Below, piece by piece: positions 1 through 8,471 of a stretch of DNA of 58,246 nt. The stretch is from Paraliobacillus salinarum. GTDB lineage: Bacteria; Bacillota; Bacilli; Bacillales; Amphibacillaceae. The position numbers were made by a program, and so were the translations under genes. Numbering within the stretch: position 1 is the first letter of the stretch; the number at the start of each line of letters is the position of its first letter. The DNA lies in NCBI RefSeq assembly GCF_014083865.1, contig NZ_JACEFA010000015.1, positions 1 through 58,246 on the forward strand, given 5' to 3'. The notes under the pieces are model-generated. The model was given only the letters and a program-made list of their open reading frames with translations, did no database searches and was not told where the DNA came from.

Positions 1-302
1 CCTTTTACTTGTTCTTTCGTTAACACCGCTGCGAAGAATACCGCAAAGATCAACGTAATGATTGCTACAAGCACAATCAATAGAATCGAGTTTTGGAACG
101 ATTGAATGAAGTCCATGTCATTCCACAGCACTTTAAAGTTATCTAGACCAACAAACTCTCTTGTATTTGAGAATCCGCCCCAACGATACATAGACATACG
201 AAATACCTCAATCGTTGGTAAAATCATAAACGTCGCTAGCAAAAGCACTGCTGGCGCAACACATACTGCAATAAATAGGTTTCTTGATACTTTTTTATTC
301 AT
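1..302 (-). CDS. Carbohydrate ABC transporter permease (MalF/UgpA type), N-terminal part only
   Basis: Reading from the ATG at 302, the first ~100 residues start MNKKVSRNLF and contain a hydrophobic segment at about residues 10-30. The motif VGLDNFKVLWND follows, typical of the periplasmic-side loop of MalF/UgpA-type sugar permeases, and a second membrane segment runs at ~73-95. The gene runs off the left edge, so the EAA loop that contacts the ATPase is not seen. A GAGAGG ribosome site lies 5' of the ATG. It follows the binding-protein gene on the same strand, with a hairpin between them, so the two form one transport operon. The family is clear. The substrate is inferred from the neighbouring GH112 and GH123 genes. 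Confidence 0.85.
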   Translation of the reverse strand, partial: MNKKVSRNLFIAVCVAPAVLLLATFMILPTIEVFRMSMYRWGGFSNTREFVGLDNFKVLWNDMDFIQSFQNSILLIVLVAIITLIFAVFFAAVLTKEQVK

Positions 303-327
303 GGCGTACACCTGCCTCTCTTTTCAT

Positions 328-362
328 TAAAAATAAAACGATGAGCATTATACTCACCGTTT
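328..362 (-). terminator. Hairpin between binding protein and permease genes
   Basis: On the minus strand ACGGTGAG (360-353) pairs with CTCATCGT (345-338) with one G-T wobble, followed by a T-rich run. It lies between the binding-protein stop and the permease start. Such intercistronic hairpins commonly make the binding protein more abundant than the permease by partial termination or mRNA protection. That role is inference. Confidence 0.55.
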
Positions 363-400
363 CATTTTTTATATTATACACCATCTAAGATGCGTACGGC

Positions 401-1750
401 TTAGTTCATTGCATCTCTTAGCTTATCGCTAGTTGATTCAATATCTGATTGCCATTCGTCTAGAGAAACTGAACCAGCTATTACACCGTCAATTTGTTTA
501 TATAATGTGTCATGCATGTTTACACCTGGTACTGGCTCTGTTGAAGCAAAACCACCCATAGCAGGAAGTGCACCTTGCTCATCATAAATGCTATAGAATA
601 ACTTTTGGTCTCCTTCTAGTTGATCCGTAATACCATCAATTGGTTGTACTGCACCTGCTTCTAAGAAAATAGAAGCTGCTTTATCAGAATACATGAATGT
701 CAAGAATTCTTTTGCTGCATCTACGTTTTCAGCTTGCTTCGGAATCCACATTTGCTCAAAGAATGTGAACGCATAACGATCTCCACCTTCTCCAAATGCT
801 GGAGCTGGCATCATACCCCATTTGAACCCATCAGCTCTTGGTGCTTCAGCCATTTCGCCAACTACCCATGTACCATTTGGCATAAATAACGCTTCATTGT
901 CTAAGATCATTTGTTGGTTTTTCGTAAAGTCATTAGGATTAGCGTTTGCTACTGTGTTTTGGTGTGCATAATCACCTAATTTTACGATTGTTTCTAATAC
1001 TTGTTTCGCTTCTGGTGTTTCCCAAATACCATCTTCATAGGTCATTGCTGCATTATAAAACTCAGGTCCGCCTGCAGCATACATTAACGATGGAATTAGT
1101 GAATCAAAGTAACCTGCAACTGGATAAGTGAATAAAGCAGTATCTTCAGCTTTCGCTTTTTCACCTAAAGCAAACATTTCATCCCAAGTTGCTGGAGTTT
1201 CCCATCCCTTTTCTTCTAACAAATTAGCATTGTAGAATAATCCAGTTGGGCTATAGAACATCGGCGCTAAGTAAGTTTTACCATCAGCGTAAGGGTTTGT
1301 TGCAAGTGTATCTGTAAAACCATCAAGTAGTTTTTCTTCTACTGTTACATCTTCTCCTGCAACTGTCATACCTAACACATCAGTAATTTCTTCTATACCA
1401 TTTTCTTTAATTAAAGTATCTGTCAAACCTTCTTCTCTACCTGTAGCTAATAGGAAAATATCAGGATATTCGCCTGCTTGAAGGTTCGGACGAACAACCT
1501 CTTCCAAATTCTTCTCAACAGTTAATTCAATTGTTACATTCTCATTGATTTCTTCATAAGCATCTGCGATTTTCTCCCACATTTCTGCACCATATGCAGA
1601 TTCTAACGCAGCCACTTCAAGTGTAACTTTTTCTGACCCACCATCTGTCGGTGTATCTGCTTCCTCATTATCATCTGAACCTCCACAAGCTGCTAGAACT
1701 AGTGAAAAAACAAGTAAAGTAATAGTGAGTAATAAATTCTTAAGTTTCAT
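401..1750 (-). CDS. Extracellular sugar-binding lipoprotein of an ABC transporter
   Basis: The 449-aa protein starts with a lipoprotein signal: MKLKN, a hydrophobic stretch and the lipobox LAAC at residues 19-22, followed by a GGSDDNE tether. The rest has the layout of family-1 solute-binding proteins, with motifs such as PDIFLLATG, FYNANLLEEKGWETPATWDE and a late FLTFMYSDKAA. It would capture an oligosaccharide outside the cell and deliver it to the permease at 1-302. Given the nearby GH112 phosphorylase and GH123-like hydrolase, galacto-N-biose or lacto-N-biose is the likely ligand, by analogy with the bifidobacterial GNB/LNB transporter; this is inference. An AGGAGGGGT ribosome site precedes the ATG. 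A cre-like palindrome lies ~50 bp upstream. Confidence 0.88.
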   Translation of the reverse strand: MKLKNLLLTITLLVFSLVLAACGGSDDNEEADTPTDGGSEKVTLEVAALESAYGAEMWEKIADAYEEINENVTIELTVEKNLEEVVRPNLQAGEYPDIFLLATGREEGLTDTLIKENGIEEITDVLGMTVAGEDVTVEEKLLDGFTDTLATNPYADGKTYLAPMFYSPTGLFYNANLLEEKGWETPATWDEMFALGEKAKAEDTALFTYPVAGYFDSLIPSLMYAAGGPEFYNAAMTYEDGIWETPEAKQVLETIVKLGDYAHQNTVANANPNDFTKNQQMILDNEALFMPNGTWVVGEMAEAPRADGFKWGMMPAPAFGEGGDRYAFTFFEQMWIPKQAENVDAAKEFLTFMYSDKAASIFLEAGAVQPIDGITDQLEGDQKLFYSIYDEQGALPAMGGFASTEPVPGVNMHDTLYKQIDGVIAGSVSLDEWQSDIESTSDKLRDAMN

Positions 1751-1799
1751 AATAAGACCCCTCCTAAATATTTTTCTTTACAATTTAATCTTACTCTCA

Positions 1800-1813
1800 A
1801 TGAAGCGCTTCCA
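1800..1813 (-). promoter_or_regulatory. Candidate cre (CcpA) site upstream of the binding-protein gene
   Basis: The minus strand reads TGGAAGCGCTTCAT, which matches 12 of 14 positions of the cre consensus TGWAARCGYTWNCW (mismatches at positions 3 and 13). It lies 50 bp upstream of the binding-protein start, a plausible place for catabolite repression of a sugar uptake gene. Confidence 0.45.
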
Positions 1814-1937
1814 CAATAAACATCTTGTTCTTTTTTTTAAGTATATTGCTGTTTATAGAAAGTTAACTTACTATTTCTTGTAAATATAGATTACCACTAC
1901 AGTTAATTTATTATTCACATAGATAAATTAAATTAGA

Positions 1938-2092
1938 TGTCATTCCATTTATACTCCATTATAAGCGATTGTTATTTCAAGCGTTGTACCATCTTCTTTC
2001 CAAACCATCGTTTGTTATGTGTCATAGAAATTATTAATGACAACAAATTAACATGCTTTAGGATAAGCTACACATTTGGTTTAAACATTTGA
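1938..2092 (-). pseudogene. Decayed 3' fragment of a second GH112 phosphorylase gene
   Basis: This stretch is a recognisable, degenerate copy of the 3' end of the intact GH112 gene (about 4240-4392), in the same orientation. Read on the minus strand it still gives CVAYPKA, FVVINNFYD and VWKEDGTTLEIT, aligning with CVAYPEA, FVAINNSYD and VWKEDGTTVEIT of the intact protein. At least three in-frame stops break it, and it ends early relative to the intact C-terminus. Only ~50 codons remain, and nothing upstream of them is recognisable before the GH123 gene. It is the scar of a former tandem or rearranged GH112 paralogue. I see no sign that it is expressed. Confidence 0.85.
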
Positions 2093-2162
2093 ATTATTAA
2101 TTATTATCTAAATTGACATGCAAACTAAAAGGTTATAAGGTGTACTTTAATAAACTGATTTA

Positions 2163-2176
2163 ATAGAACGCTTTCA
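2163..2176 (+). promoter_or_regulatory. Possible cre-like site upstream of the GH123-like gene
   Basis: ATAGAACGCTTTCA keeps the right part of the cre consensus intact (AACGCTTTCA) but mismatches three left-side positions. It sits 114 bp upstream of the GH123-like start. The match is weak and is supported mainly by the sugar-utilisation context. Confidence 0.3.
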
Positions 2177-2289
2177 TTTGTGGTGGACATAAAGATATTA
2201 TTTTCCGTTAGACTAGGGGAAAATAAACTACTAAACAAGGATTTGAATATCAGTTTTATAATTCGCAAGAGAAAACAGGAGGGATTTAT

Positions 2290-3951
2290 TTGGTTGAAAT
2301 CAACCGTATATTGGAGACGAAATGTATTAGCTCATTAGAAAAGGTATTTCCTGATGAAGAATTAACTTGCAGTTCATTCAATGAAGCATCGGCACTGTTA
2401 AATGAAACTTACTCCTTTCAAGTAGCTTATCGAAATAAACAAAGCTTATTTGATCAAATTTCTATTGAAATTGAATCAGAACTACAGGATCTAATTACCT
2501 TAAGGTCTGTCGGCTTGGTACCTTCCGAACTACCGTGCTACGCCGATCATGACGACAATATATTACGGAAAACACCAGGGTTATATCCAGATCCGCTTTA
2601 TCCAATTGAAGAAAATGGTTTAGTTGGTCTGCCAAACCAATGGCGATCTGTTTGGATAACAGTCAATTTAAATGAAAAAGCAACTCCAGGCACTCACAAT
2701 ATAAAAATAGTTTTTAAAATGAAAGATGGTCAACCACTTGCGGAAGAAGTATTTAAATTAAATGTTATTCCCGTTTCTTTACCTGAGCAGAAACTGATTC
2801 ATACTGAGTGGTTTCACGCCGATTGTTTAGCTATCGAATATAATGTTGAAGTTTTTAGTGAAAAACATTGGGAATGGATGGATAAATATATACAAACTGC
2901 TGCTAAACACGGTATGAATATGATTTACACACCTTTATTCACTCCTCCACTTGATACAGAGATTGGTGGTGAACGTCTAACCGTTCAATTGATAGGCGTT
3001 AATAAAGTCGGCAAAAATTATGAATTTAATTTCTCCCAACTTAAAAATTGGATCAAAATGTGTAAGAAGCATGGTATAAAGTACTTCGAATTTTCCCATT
3101 TATTCACACAATGGGGAGCAAAGCACGCTCCTAAGATTATTGCTAGTGAGAATGATGTAGAAAGTAAAATTTTTGGTTGGGAAACAGATGCAACTGGTGA
3201 AGAGTATAGCAAATTTCTTTCAGAATTTCTTCCGCAACTAGTATCCTTTATAAAAGAACAAGATCTAGAAGACTATGTTTATTTTCATGTATCAGATGAG
3301 CCAACACTCGAGCATTTGGATTCATATCAAAAAGCGAGTGCTATCATTCACAAACACTTAGCAGACTTTCCGATTATGGATGCTCTATCAGACTATGAAT
3401 TTTATGAAAAGGGTTATGTCAAACATCCTATTCCAGCAAATGATCACATTGAATCGTTTATTGAAAACAAAGTAAATGATTTATGGACATATTATTGTTG
3501 TGTACAATACAAAGACGTTTCAAATCGTTTTTTCAATTTCCCTTCTTCAAGGAATAGAGTTCTAGGTTTACAGCTATATAAATTTGATGTAAAAGGATTC
3601 TTACATTGGGGATATAACTTCTGGTTAACACAATACTCTAAAAAGGTAATCAATCCTTTTGAAAATACAGATGCTGGTTATGCCTTCGCATCAGGAGATG
3701 CATTTTTAGTTTATCCAGGTGATAATGGACCAATTGAATCGATACGTCTGGAAGTGTTTTATGAAGCTTTACAGGATCTACGTGCTTTAAAATTACTAGA
3801 AAAGAAGATTGGAAAAGAGCGTGTGATTTCCCATTTAGAAAAAGAGATCGAACATCCAATTACTTTTAAACAATATCCAGGTGAATCTGAGTGGTTACTT
3901 AAAAAACGCGAACAAATTAATTCACTCATTGCAAAAGAGTTTACCAAATGA
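2290..3951 (+). CDS. GH123-like glycoside hydrolase (DUF4091), probable beta-N-acetylgalactosaminidase
   Basis: The 553-aa protein has an N-terminal beta-sandwich-like region (to ~165) with WRSVWITVNL, then a barrel-like catalytic region with HTEWFHADCLA (171-181), MNMIYTPLFTPPLDTE (209-224) and YVYFHVSDEPT (329-339). The adjacent D336-E337 pair matches the Asp-Glu pair used in GH123 N-acetylgalactosaminidases for substrate-assisted catalysis. A DUF4091-type domain lies at the C-terminus (DAGYAFASGDAFLVYPG, then RLEVFYEALQDLRAL). No signal peptide is visible, so it acts in the cytoplasm on imported sugars. The start is TTG with AGGAGGG just upstream. It is transcribed opposite to the transporter and GH112 genes. 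The family is well supported; GalNAc specificity is inference. Confidence 0.8.
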   Translation: MVEINRILETKCISSLEKVFPDEELTCSSFNEASALLNETYSFQVAYRNKQSLFDQISIEIESELQDLITLRSVGLVPSELPCYADHDDNILRKTPGLYPDPLYPIEENGLVGLPNQWRSVWITVNLNEKATPGTHNIKIVFKMKDGQPLAEEVFKLNVIPVSLPEQKLIHTEWFHADCLAIEYNVEVFSEKHWEWMDKYIQTAAKHGMNMIYTPLFTPPLDTEIGGERLTVQLIGVNKVGKNYEFNFSQLKNWIKMCKKHGIKYFEFSHLFTQWGAKHAPKIIASENDVESKIFGWETDATGEEYSKFLSEFLPQLVSFIKEQDLEDYVYFHVSDEPTLEHLDSYQKASAIIHKHLADFPIMDALSDYEFYEKGYVKHPIPANDHIESFIENKVNDLWTYYCCVQYKDVSNRFFNFPSSRNRVLGLQLYKFDVKGFLHWGYNFWLTQYSKKVINPFENTDAGYAFASGDAFLVYPGDNGPIESIRLEVFYEALQDLRALKLLEKKIGKERVISHLEKEIEHPITFKQYPGESEWLLKKREQINSLIAKEFTK

Positions 3952-4049
3952 AATGAAATTACAAACTGTTATATATACAAATGAGAGCTAGACTGAGGTT
4001 TTGAAAACGTTTAATGTCAGGTTAAATGGCCGAAGCACCGCGATGTGTC

Positions 4050-4098
4050 AAAAATAAGTAAAACGGTGTGATTAATACTCACCGTTTTACTTATTTCA
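4050..4098. terminator. Bidirectional terminator between convergent GH123 and GH112 genes
   Basis: A perfect 17-bp stem (AAATAAGTAAAACGGTG at 4052-4068 with its complement at 4080-4096) encloses an 11-nt loop. A/T runs flank both sides. It lies between the ends of the two convergent genes and can stop transcription from either side. Confidence 0.85.
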
Positions 4099-4237
4099 TA
4101 TGGCAAAAACCAAAAAATTATATTGATTTTCATCTACACTTTAATCCGCTTTCCCCTCAATAGTTTGATCTTTCTTAAATCAATCCGGAATATCGAGGAT
4201 TAATCAATACAGTCGGAAACGAGTTGTTGACTTCACG

Positions 4238-6400
4238 TTAAATTTCAAACCATTCATAACCCATTGGTTCAAGTGTTATTTCAACTGTTGTACCATCTTC
4301 TTTCCAAACCGTTGTTTGTTGTATGTCATAGGAATTATTAATGGCAACAAATGAATGTGCTTCAGGATAAGCTACACATTCGGTTTGAACATTTGATGTA
4401 TACCATTTTTTCATTAAACTCTCTTTTGATGCTACCCAGTATATCGCTCTTAATAGTAACCGAGTGTTTTCAGGACTAAATGGAAGTCCCGCTAAATAAA
4501 CAGATCTACCCGAACCAAATTGATTAGCGGCTATCGTAACATCAGAGTCGACCATATCCAATACCATCGTATCTTGGTTCGTTTGATATACATATTTCAT
4601 TCCTTCACCAAAATCTATTGGGTTGTCATTCTCTTCTAGAATAAAATGCTTTTCATGAGACAGTGAATTATATTTGTCTGTGTTTAAGCTGAATCCAATC
4701 TCTTTTTGGACTCCTAACACATCAGACAATTGAAAGAATCTTCCTTGAAACTCACAGGCGGTTGGTTCACCAACACCGATAAAGCCCCCTCCTTGATCGA
4801 TCCACTCTTTAATAGTAGAAACAACTTTTTGATCCAACCAAGCTTCTCCACCACTCCATGAGGTATAAGCATCTCCAGCGTTAATAATTACACCGATATC
4901 ATCAGATATACCGTTATTTTTTATATCATCAAAGCTAATAAATTCTACATCAAATGGCATTCCACTTAAACTCTCAAGTATTCCATAGTATGAGTAACAC
5001 TGTTTATACCAAATGGCATGGTGCACATGGTGACTCATCCATTTTCTAGTTCCTCCCCAGCTATTCAGAATAGCTATCTTAAATGGAGCCTTGTAAGAAG
5101 ATGTTTCTTTAGACTTCAAATGAATCTGTCTAAATTCATTCGTTATCTCTTCTACGCGATCAACGAAATCTGGAAACTTTAGCGCTAGACTCAAATATCC
5201 TCCATACCCCATTCTTTGGATTGGACTTTGTAAGATAGCTCGTCTTGCTTGCAACCAATTTTGGTTCGCTTCTTCAACTGGATTACCACCTTCTTTGAAC
5301 GTATCTGGGAAGAAATAAGGTAAGAATCTTCCTTCAGTATACTTCACGTGGGGAACATCCGAAATCATACGTAACGTTACACCATCGCCTACTGAGCCAA
5401 CTACTGCATCAAGACCAATATTTTTAAAGTACTTTCCGTAAGGTTCTGTCCCTGCCCAATGATCTCCAAGGAACATCATGGCTTCTTTTCCATAATCATG
5501 GATAATATCAACACATTCTTTTGCAAGTTCACTAATAAAGCGTTGTTGAAAATCGATCCAATCTAGAAATGCTGTGGATGGTGTTCTAAATGGAGAATTA
5601 TAGTATCCTTCATCAACAAAATCTTCTGGATGAAGTTTGTATCCTTTTTCTTTTTCAAAAGCCTGTAATGCAAGTGGACTGACTGTTGCACCATAACCAA
5701 ACCAATCAACATATTTCTGTTGTGCAGCATCATTGAAGACTAATGTAAAATTATAAAAAAACGTTGTTATCCTAACTACATTCGTATCTTCATGCTCATC
5801 TAACCACTTTTTTAAGTGTTTAATAATGTGCTTTCTCGTTTTTGGATACCTCGGATCATATGGTATATGATGTTCGGTGTCCCATTTATTGGTCACGTGA
5901 TTGTACATATGTACAGGATCCCAAAGCTGATATGCTAAAAAACTAACTGTATAAATATGCCACTTATTTGCTTCTAGAACGGTTACTACCTTCGCATCTT
6001 GTTCATAAGTCCATTGCTCAGGCGCTACGGTTTCTCCTGTTGTTCTATCTATTACTTCCCACCACGTCTTTATATCATGATCCGTATCCGGACTTACTTG
6101 TTGATCGAAATATCCCGTCATAATAGGTATGTCAACATGATTTGCACGTGCAGTTACAGGCTCAGACATTAAGTAAAAATGTTGTCTCTCATCTAAATTT
6201 GCTTTGGCCCATTCCTGATCTCCACGGGTAAAAAAATACTTTGAATATACTTTATTCGCCATGTTTTTAACTTCTGGTGTTAGCTTTGTTCCATCTGAAT
6301 CACGTACTGCATCCGCTCCCCACCTATCAATAATTGTAGCAATTTCTGATTCTAATCCTTCTTCAGCAGGTAATGTCACCCGACCTTTATCGTTCACCAA
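4238..6400 (-). CDS. 1,3-beta-galactosyl-N-acetylhexosamine phosphorylase (GH112)
   Basis: This enzyme splits Gal-beta-1,3-GalNAc or Gal-beta-1,3-GlcNAc with phosphate to galactose-1-phosphate and N-acetylhexosamine in the cytoplasm. The GH112 hallmarks are clear: an N-terminal GRVTLP followed by RWGADAVRDSDGT, then FYNFTLVFND, a long TIM-barrel region, and a glutamine-amidotransferase-like domain (GIGVGEPTACEF-type segment) before a C-terminal beta domain. The length of 720 aa is normal for the family. I chose the TTG at 6400 because AAGGAGG lies 7 bases upstream of it. The earlier ATGs (6424, 6418) lie before that ribosome site and have none of their own. It is divergent from the araC gene, its likely regulator. 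Substrate preference (GNB or LNB) cannot be told from sequence alone. Confidence 0.92.
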   Translation of the reverse strand: MVNDKGRVTLPAEEGLESEIATIIDRWGADAVRDSDGTKLTPEVKNMANKVYSKYFFTRGDQEWAKANLDERQHFYLMSEPVTARANHVDIPIMTGYFDQQVSPDTDHDIKTWWEVIDRTTGETVAPEQWTYEQDAKVVTVLEANKWHIYTVSFLAYQLWDPVHMYNHVTNKWDTEHHIPYDPRYPKTRKHIIKHLKKWLDEHEDTNVVRITTFFYNFTLVFNDAAQQKYVDWFGYGATVSPLALQAFEKEKGYKLHPEDFVDEGYYNSPFRTPSTAFLDWIDFQQRFISELAKECVDIIHDYGKEAMMFLGDHWAGTEPYGKYFKNIGLDAVVGSVGDGVTLRMISDVPHVKYTEGRFLPYFFPDTFKEGGNPVEEANQNWLQARRAILQSPIQRMGYGGYLSLALKFPDFVDRVEEITNEFRQIHLKSKETSSYKAPFKIAILNSWGGTRKWMSHHVHHAIWYKQCYSYYGILESLSGMPFDVEFISFDDIKNNGISDDIGVIINAGDAYTSWSGGEAWLDQKVVSTIKEWIDQGGGFIGVGEPTACEFQGRFFQLSDVLGVQKEIGFSLNTDKYNSLSHEKHFILEENDNPIDFGEGMKYVYQTNQDTMVLDMVDSDVTIAANQFGSGRSVYLAGLPFSPENTRLLLRAIYWVASKESLMKKWYTSNVQTECVAYPEAHSFVAINNSYDIQQTTVWKEDGTTVEITLEPMGYEWFEI

Positions 6401-6525
6401 TTGTAATCCTCCTTGCATGTTCATGTTGAAAAATAGGATTGAAACTTTTTAAACACTATACATATAGGTTAGTCTATTTACATAGTTATATCATTAACAT
6501 AATTGTTTTTTTTAATAGTTTTTTT

Positions 6526-6533
6526 GCTATAAT
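6526..6533 (+). promoter_or_regulatory. Extended -10 promoter of the araC-type gene
   Basis: TGCTATAAT is a perfect -10 hexamer (6528-6533) with a TGn extension. No good -35 is seen at 17 bp; TTGTTT lies at ~19 bp. It lies ~50 bp upstream of the AraC-family start, in the intergenic region divergent from GH112. Confidence 0.55.
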
Positions 6534-6581
6534 GATGTTTAACAATGCTCCTAAATCGTTCAATGAAGGAGGGAGATTGCA

Positions 6582-7424
6582 TTGACAACCACACGCTATT
6601 CCATTTCAGAATCAAACAAAGAAGAGCAGTTTTCTTTACTTTACGCATCCAAATTAACTTATAGCGCTGAATGGGCTAGCTTAATTCACACGCATCCATT
6701 TACAGAGATATTCTACATTATAAGAGGTAGTGGTTCGATTACTACACATAAGAATACATTTGAGGTAAGTAAAGGTAGTGTTTTTATTGTCAATCCAAAT
6801 GTTGCACATATGGAATCCTCTTCTACTAAGGATCCACTTGAATGCATTGTAATTGGAATGGAAGGATTGAACTTAACAAATTTATCAGACGATGGTAAAT
6901 CGTTTAGCATTCACAAATTATCGAATCAACAAACAGACGTTAAATTTTATTTTCAAACGATTTATCAAGAAGCACAAGGACAATCTGATCATTATGAATC
7001 AATGTGTCACTACTTATTAGGTGCATTAATCATGCTGCTAAAAAGACAATTAACGTTGGAAATCGAAGCAGAAAAGCAGACAAGTTTAAGTAAAGAAATT
7101 GCTCAAGCGAAGCAATATATCGATCAGTATTTTAAAGAAGACATTTCGTTAAATAAATTATCGCAATTGACTCATTTAAATAAATTTTATTTGTCACACG
7201 CTTTTAAAGATGCATTAGGCCAAACGCCTATTGATTATGTCAATCATCGTCGAATTGAAGAGGCCAAAGTACTTTTATTAACAACAGACTATATGATCTC
7301 TCAAATCGCTACTATTGTTGGTTATTCATCTCAAACTTACTTTTCTGAAGTATTTAAGAAATATGAATTACAATCACCTACAAAATATCGAAAAAAACAA
7401 GCTATTAAAAACCCTAAAGTTTGA
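6582..7424 (+). CDS. AraC-family transcriptional regulator
   Basis: The 280-aa protein has an N-terminal cupin-like sensor domain (HTHPFTEIFYIIRGSGSI at ~36-53, then FIVNPNVAHME) and a C-terminal double helix-turn-helix from ~175. The latter carries LSQLTHLNKFYLSHAFKDALG and the AraC signature IATIVGYSSQTYFSEVFKKY. The start is TTG with GAAGGAGGGAG upstream. Its position next to, and divergent from, the GH112 gene points to control of the local galacto-N-biose genes in response to a sugar ligand. That target assignment is inference. The stop codon lies inside the downstream terminator hairpin. Confidence 0.9.
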   Translation: MTTTRYSISESNKEEQFSLLYASKLTYSAEWASLIHTHPFTEIFYIIRGSGSITTHKNTFEVSKGSVFIVNPNVAHMESSSTKDPLECIVIGMEGLNLTNLSDDGKSFSIHKLSNQQTDVKFYFQTIYQEAQGQSDHYESMCHYLLGALIMLLKRQLTLEIEAEKQTSLSKEIAQAKQYIDQYFKEDISLNKLSQLTHLNKFYLSHAFKDALGQTPIDYVNHRRIEEAKVLLLTTDYMISQIATIVGYSSQTYFSEVFKKYELQSPTKYRKKQAIKNPKV

Positions 7425-7452
7425 GTGATTCCTCAAGCTTTAGGGGATTATT
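7410..7452. terminator. Terminator after the AraC-family gene
   Basis: CCCTAAAG and TTGAG (7412-7425) pair with CTCAA and CTTTAGGG (7432-7445) around a short loop, followed by ATTATTATT. The araC stop codon is within the left arm. The A-run on the other side lets it also serve the convergent phosphatase gene. Confidence 0.75.
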
Positions 7453-7467
7453 ATTGTTATGAATTAA

Positions 7468-8337
7468 TTATTTCATTTCGATCAAAATGCCTGTCTTATC
7501 ATCATGTTGTTTTAACCGTGGATAAATAATACAAGCTTCATCTTCTACTTCTCGTTTCTGCACCTCTGTTAATAACGCGTCTAACCCTGATGAAAAAGCT
7601 AGCATTGCAGTTGCTTCCCAGCCATTATTCTCTTGGTCTTTACTTGGTAGTAATAACCCATCACTTAATAACAAGATTTGGCTAACCTTATTCAAATGGA
7701 CCTGACCATATTCAAGCTGTTCATAACCTTCCTTCGTACCATCTAAAATTCTATACCCTTCTGGTGTATTGTACTTTTCCCTGTTAGCTAATAAGATAGG
7801 ATTTACTTGTTTTCTAAGATCACTAAGGGCAGCTGTTTCTCCATACTGTTCTCGCAGTGTACGGATTTGATTGATTGCTAGTTGATCAAAATGATGCACC
7901 ATATCATAAGTCACCGTTCTTATTTTACCATCATCAAATTTAAGAAATAGCATGCAATCTCCTGCGTGAACATATTCAAAACTAGTATTTGTCTTATTGA
8001 GTTGTATTGCTGCAATTCCAGTAGTACTTCTTTTTTGTTTTGGTATTGACTCTGCTGCTGTAACATCAGTTGAATTTTCAAAGTTTTGCTTATAATAAGA
8101 AACAACTAGATTATTTAATTGATCATTTGCCTGTTTCATTTGAGGCAATAATGTATCCTGACTTGCTGCATCTGCTAAATGTGTTTGAAAAGTTTCTGAT
8201 GCAAGTTTTCCAGGTAGTCCTCCGTCCAAACCTGTCGCACCATCAATTACAGCATAAATGTTCGCTTGTTCATTTATAACAAAACGATCTTCATTTATTG
8301 GTCTTGACCCATTTTTATATACTTTAGTTACCTTCAT
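7468..8337 (-). CDS. PP2C-like serine/threonine protein phosphatase
   Basis: The 289-aa protein begins MKVTKVYKNGSRPINEDRF and has the PP2C metal-binding pattern: NEDRF near residue 15, then YAVIDGATGLDGG (~29-41), TGIAAIQL (~107), a central FEYVHAGDCML, and QILLLSDGLLLP (~220), ending with a DDKTGILIEM segment. These aspartates bind the two catalytic metal ions that remove phosphate from phospho-Ser/Thr. The start at 8337 has AAGGAG 9 bases upstream; a possible ATG 12 codons earlier has none. No partner kinase or anti-sigma gene is adjacent, so its target is unknown. Confidence 0.8.
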   Translation of the reverse strand: MKVTKVYKNGSRPINEDRFVINEQANIYAVIDGATGLDGGLPGKLASETFQTHLADAASQDTLLPQMKQANDQLNNLVVSYYKQNFENSTDVTAAESIPKQKRSTTGIAAIQLNKTNTSFEYVHAGDCMLFLKFDDGKIRTVTYDMVHHFDQLAINQIRTLREQYGETAALSDLRKQVNPILLANREKYNTPEGYRILDGTKEGYEQLEYGQVHLNKVSQILLLSDGLLLPSKDQENNGWEATAMLAFSSGLDALLTEVQKREVEDEACIIYPRLKQHDDKTGILIEMK

Positions 8338-8471
8338 CTCAACAGTCTCCTTTTGGTATGTGACAATTAACACGTATTCGTTATGTAAAAAATCTCCCTA
8401 TAGTAGAAAGCCTAATATACATGATGGCTTGTGTCTACTATAAGAAGATTTATTATGTACCGTATTTACAC

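Noticed and set aside
4050-4098. Operator palindrome for the sugar genes
   Set aside because: It lies between convergent gene ends with A/T runs on both sides, the layout of a bidirectional terminator, not a promoter region.
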